Positions 1 to 6,114 of a stretch of 13,095 nt of DNA are shown here, one piece after another. The first letter of the stretch is position 1; each line of letters opens with the position of its first letter. Under the pieces are notes generated by a model. That model was given only the letters and a program-made list of their open reading frames with translations. It did not search any database and was not told the DNA's origin. A program made the position numbers and the translations under genes. Origin of the DNA: Planctomycetota bacterium (GTDB lineage: Bacteria; Planctomycetota; Phycisphaerae; Phycisphaerales; UBA1924); the NCBI GenBank assembly GCA_023434205.1, contig JAEYTB010000296.1, positions 1-13,095 on the forward strand, written 5' to 3'.

Positions 1-381
1 CGCGGTGAACCCCTCGCCCAGCACATCGGCGAAGGTAAAGAGCGTCATGTGCTCATCGCGCCGCATGCGCTGCTTCGCGGCGTCATCCGCGAGCGAGCGC
101 ACGCCCAGCAGGATGTCCCCCTCGGCGCGGGCGAAGGCGGAGCCTGGCTGGGCTGGGGCGGGGAGCAACGCGGGGTAGTTGATCGCCGCGACGTCGATGA
201 AGATGGGCTTGGGGGCGGAGCGTGCGGCGGGCTTTGTCGCGGGCGCAGGCTGCGTGATGGCGGGCGATGCGGGAGCTGGCCGTGGAGCGTTGCAGCCCGC
301 GAGCAGGGCCAGCAGCAGGAGGATCGCCGCCGAAGCAGACTTTCGCGGCGGGCTGAAAGCCCGCCCCCCCGTGGCCTTCAC
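1..381 (-). CDS. Predicted lipoprotein, N-terminal 127 residues (3' end beyond window)
   Basis: An open frame runs from a GTG at 381-379 to the window edge without a stop. It encodes a lipoprotein signal peptide: a basic n-region (K2, R7, R13, K14), a hydrophobic stretch ILLLLALL at about 20-27 and a lipobox LAGC with the lipidated Cys at residue 30. A Pro/Ala-rich linker follows (about 31-57), then the start of a folded region (IFIDVAAINYPALL). The product should be exported and lipid-anchored; I do not recognise the family. The GTG overlaps the TGA of the upstream cystathionine beta-synthase gene (GTGA), and an AGGAGG lies 5 nt before it inside that gene, so translational coupling is likely. 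An 8-bp inverted repeat lies within codons of the n-region. Existence and export are well supported; function is unknown. Confidence 0.8.
   Translation of the reverse strand, partial: MKATGGRAFSPPRKSASAAILLLLALLAGCNAPRPAPASPAITQPAPATKPAARSAPKPIFIDVAAINYPALLPAPAQPGSAFARAEGDILLGVRSLADDAAKQRMRRDEHMTLFTFADVLGEGFTA
347..365. repeat. Perfect 8-bp inverted repeat (REP-like palindrome) in the start of the lipoprotein gene
   Basis: GGCGGGCT and AGCCCGCC are separated by three bases, giving a perfect 8-bp stem with a triloop. It begins 13 nt downstream of the lipoprotein GTG codon. Its length and composition resemble the short GC-rich palindromes dispersed in many bacterial genomes, but only one copy is present here, so the REP-like label is inference. 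Confidence 0.45.
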
Positions 382-1751
382 TTCCCCCTCCTGCTCATGA
401 ACTCCAGCACGTCGATCTTGCTCACGATCCCCACGATCTTGTTGTTGTCCACCACCACGCCCACCTGGTCGGTCTCGAAGATGCGGAACAGCTCCTCGAT
501 CCGCGCTTTGGGGTAGATCAGGCCGCCGATGGGGTGGGCGATGGCCTTGGCGGGCGAGTCGGTGGTCGCCTTGCCGTCCTGCAAGCCGCGGAGCACGTCC
601 ACCTCATGCACCATGCCCGTGGGGTTCCCCGCGGCGTCGACGATCGGCACCTGCGAGATGCCGTGCTCCTTGAACATGGCGATGATCTGGCCGATGGTCT
701 TCTCGGGCCCGGCGGTGATGATGGGCCGCTTCGCCATCGCCGCGAGGATTTCCTCGACCAGCCCCAGGTCGCGGTCGGAGCCCAGGAAGCCGTGGTCCTT
801 CATCCACGCGTCGCTGAGGAACTTGGTGGTGTAGCGGGTGGCGCTGTCGGGCAGCAGGGTGATCACCGTCTTGCCCGGCCCCAGCTTCTGGGCGACCTTG
901 ATGGCGATGTGGACGTTGCAGCCGCTGCTGCCGCCGCAGAAGAGCCCCTCCTCCCGCACCAGGCGGCGGGCCATGGTGAACGCTTCCTTGTCGTTGGTCT
1001 GGTGGAACTCATCGACGACGGAGTAGTCCATCGCGTCGCAGAGGATGTCCTCGCCGATGCCCTCCACCTTGTACACGTGCGGCGTGGGCATGGTCTTGGT
1101 GTAGAAGTAGTGGTAGTGGACGCTACCGATGGGGTCGACGCCGACGACGCGGTTGTGGGGGGCCTTTTTCTTGATGAACCGCCCGATCCCCGACACCGTC
1201 CCGCCCGTCCCAGCGCCCGCCACGATGGCGTCGAACTTGCCGCCCGTGTCCTCCCAGATTTCCGCGGCGGTGCTCTTCTCGTGCGCATCGATGTTGAGCG
1301 GGTTGTGGTACTGGTTCACGTAGAACGCCCCCGGCGTCTCCCGCGCGATCCGCTTGGCGGTCTCCACGTAGTGCTGCGGGCTGTCCCCGGGTACATCCGT
1401 CGGCGTGATCACCACCTCCGCCCCGAACGCCTTGAGCATGTTCACCTTCTCGAGGCTCATCTTGTCCGGCATCGTGAACACGCAGCGGTACCCCCGCACC
1501 GCCGCCCACATCGCCACCCCCTGCCCCGTGTTCCCGCTCGTGTTCTCCACGATCGTCGCGCCCGGCCGGATCAGCCCCTGCTTCTCGCTCTCGTTGAGGA
1601 CGTGCACCGCCATCCGGTCCTTGATCGACCCGGTGGGGTTCATGTACTCGCACTTCACCAGCACATCGGCGCAGCCGGGGGGGACGACCTTGTTCAGTTT
1701 GACCAGCGGGGTGTGGCCGACGGCGTCCAGGATGTCTTTGTAGAACGGCAC
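378..1751 (-). CDS. cbs: Cystathionine beta-synthase (PLP-dependent, with C-terminal CBS pair)
   Basis: A 457-residue enzyme expected to condense serine (or an activated serine) with homocysteine to cystathionine in the cytoplasm, the first step of transsulfuration. The fold-type II PLP domain spans about 1-325: Schiff-base Lys44 in GSIKDR, the NTSGNTG substrate loop at 70-76, the phosphate-binding GAGTGGT at 179-185 and the GGSSG loop at 273-277. Two CBS modules follow (about 339-398 and 399-457), the usual regulatory pair. There is no N-terminal haem domain as in the human enzyme. The conserved EGIGED and NQYHNPLN segments favour cystathionine beta-synthase over plain cysteine synthase. The frame stays open upstream as far as 2105, but that extension lies over the end of the neighbouring protease gene. 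I chose GTG 1751 (MPFYKDIL) because GGAG sits 9 nt before it and the length fits the family. The stop overlaps the lipoprotein start. Confidence 0.93.
   Translation of the reverse strand: MPFYKDILDAVGHTPLVKLNKVVPPGCADVLVKCEYMNPTGSIKDRMAVHVLNESEKQGLIRPGATIVENTSGNTGQGVAMWAAVRGYRCVFTMPDKMSLEKVNMLKAFGAEVVITPTDVPGDSPQHYVETAKRIARETPGAFYVNQYHNPLNIDAHEKSTAAEIWEDTGGKFDAIVAGAGTGGTVSGIGRFIKKKAPHNRVVGVDPIGSVHYHYFYTKTMPTPHVYKVEGIGEDILCDAMDYSVVDEFHQTNDKEAFTMARRLVREEGLFCGGSSGCNVHIAIKVAQKLGPGKTVITLLPDSATRYTTKFLSDAWMKDHGFLGSDRDLGLVEEILAAMAKRPIITAGPEKTIGQIIAMFKEHGISQVPIVDAAGNPTGMVHEVDVLRGLQDGKATTDSPAKAIAHPIGGLIYPKARIEELFRIFETDQVGVVVDNNKIVGIVSKIDVLEFMSRRGK
387..392 (-). promoter_or_regulatory. Shine-Dalgarno site for the lipoprotein, inside the end of the CBS gene
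   Basis: The minus strand reads AGGAGG, then a 5-nt spacer, then GTG. The site lies in the last codons of the upstream coding sequence. It is the main reason for placing the lipoprotein start at 381, since no other start codon precedes the signal peptide. Confidence 0.7.
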
Positions 1752-1781
1752 TCGGGGCGTCTCCGTGTATGGGGAAGCCCG

Positions 1782-1787
1782 ATTGTA
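1782..1787 (-). promoter_or_regulatory. Candidate -10 box for the cbs-lipoprotein unit
   Basis: TACAAT on the minus strand is close to the sigma-70 -10 consensus and lies in the only gap upstream of cbs. It would give a leader of roughly 25 nt. No good -35 hexamer is seen at 16-18 bp, so the call is tentative. Confidence 0.3.
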
Positions 1788-1857
1788 GGAGAACCCCGCA
1801 CCCACCGGACCGGGTGCCGCGGGTCTTCGCGCCCTTCGCGTTACCCGCTTGCCCGCT

Positions 1858-4239
1858 TCAGCAGTTCCCCCCCGCCAGCACCCGGAAGAAGCTCTCAATA
1901 TCCGCGTCCGTCCCCGTATCCCCATCCCCATCAAAGTCCGCCGCGCCGCTGTAGCACGTCGCGCAGCACGACCCCGCCAGGCAGGCGAAGAACGCCTCGA
2001 TGTCCGCATCCGTCCCCGTGTCCCCGTCACCATCAAAGTCTGCCGTGCCGCAGTCCGACGCCAGGACCGTGAACGTCCATGACGCGCTCCCGCCCGGCTG
2101 CCCATTGCCCGAGGGGAGCACCGTGGTCTGCACCAGCGCCGTTCCCGGGGTCTCCCCGTCCAGGGCCAGGCCGCCGCTGTTTACCGCGGCACTCAGCGCC
2201 ACCGTGTACACCCCCGGGGCGAACGCCGCGGAAGGGATGAACTGCACCGTGCTCCCCGTCCCGCTGCTCGCCGACCCCGCCACCAGCCCGCCCGGCCCCG
2301 TCACCGTCAGGCTGCCCGCGGGGATCGTCGCCGACTGCGACAGGTACGCGACCACGATCTGCGGCGTGGCGCCCTGCTCGAACGTGGCCCCCGGCGCGGG
2401 GAACGCCCGCACCACCGCCGGCGGCCCGGCGACGTACGGCTCATCCACCACCGCCGTGGAGAGGACCCAGCTGTTCTCGTCCAGCACCGCGCTGTTGATC
2501 TGGTCGGGCGTCGGAACCACGAAGTGCTGGGTCCGGGCGTTGTTGTTCAGCGTCACCGTCACCGGCCCCGCCACCGTGTTGATCCTGAGGTCGATCGGCA
2601 TGGCGAAGTAGCCCGCCGGCGCCCCCGCCCCCGGCCACGCGCTGTTCTGCGTCTGCCGCACGCGCACCCGCAGGAACGGGTTCGCGTCGTTCACCGGCTC
2701 GACCCCCACGGCGTACGCCGGCGCCCCGCTGCCGTACACCCACTGCGTGAAGAACCACGTCAGGTCCCGCCCGCTGACCGCCGAGGCGATCGCCGCGAAG
2801 TCGTCGGTGGTCGCGGCGGAATCCTCGTACTGGGCGCGGTACGCGGCGAGGATGTCGTAGAAGGTCTGGTCGCCGACGACCTTGCGGAGCATGTGCAGCA
2901 CCCAGGCGCCCTTGCGGTAGCTGTAGGTGCTGCTGAAGATGCGGTTCATGTCGCTGGCGTCGTAGACGTAGACGCTGCTGCTGACCTGGGCGGGCTTCCT
3001 GGCCTGCATCGCCGCGAGGTAGCTGGCCAGCCCCTGCGAGCCGGGCCGCTGCTCCTCCCACAGGCACTCGCCGTAGGTCGCGAAGCCCTCGTTGAGCCAG
3101 ATGTCGTTCCAGGTCTTGCACGTCACGGCGTCGCCCCACCACTGGTGGGCCAGCTCGTGCGCGGTGACGGAGAGCCCGAAGGTGCCCTGCCCGCTGTTGG
3201 TCTGGTGCTCCATGCCCCCGCCGAAGCCGAAGTGGTAGATGCCGTACTTCTCGTTGATGAACGGGTACTCGCCGAAGAAGGGGCGGAAGGCGTGCAGCAT
3301 CGGCACCGCCTGGCCCCAGGCGTTGCGGTTGGAGGGCGTGTCCAGGACTGGCCAGATGTTGAACTCCACGGGCATGGTGCCCGTGCCCCCGCCCGGCAGG
3401 GGGTAGACATAGTCCAGCGTCCAGGAGTTGTAGACTGTGGTCGCGAAGGCGATCAGGTAGGTCGCGGTGGGGTAGTTGGTGATGTAGCGGTACTTGCTCT
3501 TGCCGCCGGCCACGGGCGTCACCGAGTGCAGCAGCCCGTTGGCCGTGGTCTTGTAGATGCTGGGGGCGGTGACGGAGAAGTCCATCGTGGCCTTGTCGGA
3601 GTTGTCGCCCGGGAGGAACACGTCCCCGTCCTTGCAGGGCCACCACGTCGCCGCGAAGTAGGCCTCGCTGAGGGTCTCGACCGTGCGCGGGTTCGCGGCG
3701 TTGTTGTTCTGGTGCCCGAAGACGATGGACCCGAAGCCGCGGGCCACGGCGACGCCGGTGTAGGAGATCTTGACGGTGAACTCTTCGCCGGCGTTGTACG
3801 CGCGGTCGAGCGTCACACGCCGGGCGTAGCTGTTGGCGCCGGGCGTCGTGGCGCTGGCGGGCGTGGTCCCGTTGAGCAGGACCTCGGTCACGGTGTACTG
3901 GCTGCGGAGCATGAACGTGAACTGCGTGAGGTTGTTGACCAGCGAGCGCACGGTGATGGTGTTGCTGCCCGTGATGACCTCGGTGTCGGGGAACACCTCG
4001 ATGTCCAGCACATAGTGCAGCACATCGGTGTCGGTCATCGCCTCGCGGGGCGTGTACCCCCCGCCCCCCGGGCCCGAGAAGTCGCTGACGGGCAGCCCCG
4101 CCGCGGCACGCCGCCGCAGCATCTCGGCCTTCCCGCACGTGCCCTCCTCGCAGTGGTCGGCGGGTGGCGCGGAAAGAAGCTGGGCAAAGGCCCCGGGCGC
4201 GAGCGCGCCGGCGAGCAGCAGCGGGAGCATGGAACGCAT
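1858..4239 (-). CDS. Secreted M1-family zinc aminopeptidase with GC-type dockerin-like tail
   Basis: A 793-residue protein. The signal peptide is MRSMLPLLLAGALAPGAFA, with cleavage predicted after Ala19. The M1 region (about 60-545) has the zinc site HELAH at 361-365 and the third ligand Glu384 in NEGFATYGE, exactly the HEXXH-X18-E spacing of gluzincins. The exopeptidase motif is GGMEH (341-345) where the classical form is GAMEN; Glu344, which holds the substrate amino group, is kept. A Tyr-containing YSYRKGAWVLHML segment sits where the catalytic Tyr is expected. An Ig-like region follows (about 620-715), then the 64-residue dockerin-like tail (730-793). It probably trims peptides from their N-termini outside the cytoplasm. 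I placed the start at ATG 4239, preceded by AAGGGGTGAT, rather than TTG 4266, because the signal peptide then begins normally. It is separated from its neighbours by 72 and 106 bp. Confidence 0.9.
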   Translation of the reverse strand: MRSMLPLLLAGALAPGAFAQLLSAPPADHCEEGTCGKAEMLRRRAAAGLPVSDFSGPGGGGYTPREAMTDTDVLHYVLDIEVFPDTEVITGSNTITVRSLVNNLTQFTFMLRSQYTVTEVLLNGTTPASATTPGANSYARRVTLDRAYNAGEEFTVKISYTGVAVARGFGSIVFGHQNNNAANPRTVETLSEAYFAATWWPCKDGDVFLPGDNSDKATMDFSVTAPSIYKTTANGLLHSVTPVAGGKSKYRYITNYPTATYLIAFATTVYNSWTLDYVYPLPGGGTGTMPVEFNIWPVLDTPSNRNAWGQAVPMLHAFRPFFGEYPFINEKYGIYHFGFGGGMEHQTNSGQGTFGLSVTAHELAHQWWGDAVTCKTWNDIWLNEGFATYGECLWEEQRPGSQGLASYLAAMQARKPAQVSSSVYVYDASDMNRIFSSTYSYRKGAWVLHMLRKVVGDQTFYDILAAYRAQYEDSAATTDDFAAIASAVSGRDLTWFFTQWVYGSGAPAYAVGVEPVNDANPFLRVRVRQTQNSAWPGAGAPAGYFAMPIDLRINTVAGPVTVTLNNNARTQHFVVPTPDQINSAVLDENSWVLSTAVVDEPYVAGPPAVVRAFPAPGATFEQGATPQIVVAYLSQSATIPAGSLTVTGPGGLVAGSASSGTGSTVQFIPSAAFAPGVYTVALSAAVNSGGLALDGETPGTALVQTTVLPSGNGQPGGSASWTFTVLASDCGTADFDGDGDTGTDADIEAFFACLAGSCCATCYSGAADFDGDGDTGTDADIESFFRVLAGGNC
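1861..2052 (-). repeat. Tail repeat copy A (64 codons, GC-type dockerin-like)
   Basis: Encodes residues 730-793 of the M1 protein. It has two copies of a D-x-D-G-D-G-D-T-G-T-D-A-D calcium-loop-like motif, each followed by a FF..LAG helix. Six cysteines lie at tail positions 1, 24, 29, 30, 33 and 64. At DNA level this is one of the two more divergent copies of the five (with D); several third positions differ from copies B, C and E. Confidence 0.85.
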
Positions 4240-4311
4240 CAGATCACCCCTTAAAGGACAGCACAAAAGACCGCACGCAGTATGGCCGGAGCGTCAACCC
4301 CCGCCCACGCC

Positions 4312-5967
4312 CTAGCAATCACCCCCGGCCAGCACCCGGAAGAAGCTCTCGATATCCGCATCCGTGCCCGTATCGCCGTCGTTGTTGAAGTCCGCCCCGC
4401 CCGGGTAGCACGCCGCGCAGCAGTTGCCCGCCAGGCACGCAAAGAACGCCTCGATGTCGGCGTCGGTCCCGGTGTCGCCGTCGCCGTCAAAGTCCGCCGT
4501 GCCGCACCCGGGCGGCGGGTTGCCCAGCGTCCCGTCCCCGTTGATCCGTGAAGCGTGGATGTTCAGCACCCCCGCGTTGCTCCCGTACGCCGCGACCGTC
4601 GGGCCCCCCAGCGACCCCGCCACATCCAGGCGAGCTTTCGTGCCGCCCATCGTGTTCACCGCCAGCACCGTCGGGCTCCACGCGAGCTGCCCGTCCGCCA
4701 GCAGCTTTGCCGCGTTCACCACCTGAGGGCCTCCGCCCGCTGCCGTCTCGAACCACGTCGCGATCATGCCGCCCTGCGTCAGGCTCGCTCGGGCGAACGT
4801 CGAAGCGTGGCCCGTATCGCCGATGGGCACGACGAGGACGCCCGCATCACCCCACAGCCGGTTGCCCGTGCTGTCGAACGCCTGCGCCCCGATCCCCGAG
4901 GCCCCCTGGCTGCTGTTGGTCTCGCTGTAGACCATGTACGTCGTCTGCGTGTTCGCATCAAACGCCACGTGCGGGCTCACCCGCTGCTGCCCGACCACCG
5001 CCCCGTTCGTCGCCGTGGCGCCGCCGGCGGGGAACAGCATCGAGCCGTCCGGCCCGACCCGCTGCACGAAGCACTGCAGAGGGTTGGAGGTCTCGTACCA
5101 GCTCACGAGCGCCCCGTGCGACCCGTCGCTGAGCACCTGCGGGAAGTTGCCGATCTGGAGCGTGCTCGTGAGCTGCACCGGCACCGACACGCCCCCGTTC
5201 CACACCGCCGCCCCCGTCGCCCCGTCCAGCTTCTGCACCACGATCCGGCGCGACACCGTGAAGCTCCCGATGCTGTAGTGGAACGCCAGCACGCTGCCGT
5301 GCTCCCCCGGGGCCATGTCCGCGGCGATGTACCCGTTGCTCGCCGGCGCCAGCACCACCGCCTGCCCGCCGTTCCACAAGAGCTGGCCGTCCGCCGAGAC
5401 CTTCTGGTAGCACGCGCGGCTGGTCGCGGTCGAGGTGGTGCTGCCGCGGGAGAACTTCACCGCGTAGGCGCCGTCGGAAAGGCAGGTGACGCCGGGCGTG
5501 TGGGGCGAATCGCCCCCCGCCGGCCCGCCGGGCACCGCGACGCCGTTCGCGCCCCACGGCAGCGAGCCGTCGGGCGCGACCTTCTGAAGCCGGATCTCTA
5601 CAGAGCCCGTGCTGTTGTCGCGGAAGGCCACCAGCAGGTTGCCCGCGGCGTCCACATCAAAGCCGTAGTCCTCGAAGCTGCTGGTGAGCTGCGCATCGGT
5701 CACCTGCAGGCCTCCGGCTGTGAGCAGCGGAAGGCCGTCGTGCGTGAGCAGCTGCACCAGCGTGTTGCCCCCGTCGAACTGCCCGCCCTGCCAGGACACG
5801 GCGTAGCCCATCGGGTGGTGGCGGACCTTGGACATGTTCCCGGCGTTGGCCCCGACCTCGAGCTGCATGCCCGGATCGCTGCTGAACTGGGCGAGGGACG
5901 CGGGGGCGGTGAAGGCCAGCGCGCAGAGCGCGGGGATGAGAGCGGAGGGCCGGATCGATGGGGACAT
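4312..5967 (-). CDS. Secreted beta-propeller-like protein with GC-type dockerin-like tail
   Basis: A 551-residue protein with a signal peptide cleaved after about Ala26 (ASLA-QF). The body (27-487) contains seven to eight spaced copies of a motif of the form Q-K/R-h-x-x-D-G-x-L-x-W-x-x-G-G-x-x-V. They start near residues 71, 128, 188, 245, 302, 362, 420 and, incomplete, 472. The spacing of about 57-60 residues is what a seven- or eight-bladed beta-propeller would give. No catalytic motif is visible, so a binding or scaffold role is possible, but this is inference. The tail occupies 488-551. The start is ATG 5967 with GGAG five bases before it. The transcript of the upstream gene ends at a terminator at 6063-6089, so this gene needs its own promoter in the next 95 bp, where I see no convincing one. 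Confidence 0.85.
   Translation of the reverse strand: MSPSIRPSALIPALCALAFTAPASLAQFSSDPGMQLEVGANAGNMSKVRHHPMGYAVSWQGGQFDGGNTLVQLLTHDGLPLLTAGGLQVTDAQLTSSFEDYGFDVDAAGNLLVAFRDNSTGSVEIRLQKVAPDGSLPWGANGVAVPGGPAGGDSPHTPGVTCLSDGAYAVKFSRGSTTSTATSRACYQKVSADGQLLWNGGQAVVLAPASNGYIAADMAPGEHGSVLAFHYSIGSFTVSRRIVVQKLDGATGAAVWNGGVSVPVQLTSTLQIGNFPQVLSDGSHGALVSWYETSNPLQCFVQRVGPDGSMLFPAGGATATNGAVVGQQRVSPHVAFDANTQTTYMVYSETNSSQGASGIGAQAFDSTGNRLWGDAGVLVVPIGDTGHASTFARASLTQGGMIATWFETAAGGGPQVVNAAKLLADGQLAWSPTVLAVNTMGGTKARLDVAGSLGGPTVAAYGSNAGVLNIHASRINGDGTLGNPPPGCGTADFDGDGDTGTDADIEAFFACLAGNCCAACYPGGADFNNDGDTGTDADIESFFRVLAGGDC
4315..4506 (-). repeat. Tail repeat copy B (64 codons, GC-type dockerin-like)
   Basis: Encodes residues 488-551 of the propeller-like protein. 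The six cysteine positions match the other copies. The second loop reads DFNNDGD instead of DFDGDGD. The first 38 bases of the unit (minus strand) are identical in copies B, C and E. Confidence 0.85.
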
Positions 5968-6062
5968 ACGTACTCCAGTGCAATCGGCCGTCCTGGCCCG
6001 GGTGGGGGCGAGTCTATCCGAAGGTCCGGGGGTGGCAGGTCCAGGGAAACCCGCGCCCCATG

Positions 6063-6089
6063 AAAAACCCCCACGCGGCGTGGGGGTTT
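6063..6089 (-). terminator. Rho-independent terminator of the metzincin gene
   Basis: On the minus strand, AAACCCCCAC and GTGGGGGTTT pair perfectly around a GCCGC loop, and the arm runs into TTTTT. It lies 26 nt after the stop codon of the 6115-8244 gene. Confidence 0.85.
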
Positions 6090-6114
6090 GGGGGTTCTGA
6101 GACTCAGGCCCGCA

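Noticed and set aside
1798..1817. GCACCC/GGGTGC hairpin after the M1 gene
   Set aside because: It has a 6-bp stem but no T-run, and lies in the likely promoter region of cbs, so it is not a convincing terminator.
534..2072. Long plus-strand open frame opposite cbs (and similar long plus-strand frames opposite every gene, such as 2524-4254, 6088-7815 and 10358-11929)
   Set aside because: These have low-complexity Arg/Val/His-rich products with no domain, and arise from high-GC antisense reading of well-supported genes.
1752..2105. N-terminal extension of the cystathionine beta-synthase frame up to 2105
   Set aside because: It is arginine-rich translation of the M1 tail DNA in another frame, has no ribosome site, and would make the enzyme far longer than the family.
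4265..4295. GACGC/GCGGTC followed by TTTT after the propeller-like gene
   Set aside because: The stem is only 5 bp with a bulge and a 16-nt loop, too weak to call a terminator.
4292..4297. TTGACG as a -35 box before the M1 gene
   Set aside because: No acceptable -10 hexamer lies 16-19 bp downstream.
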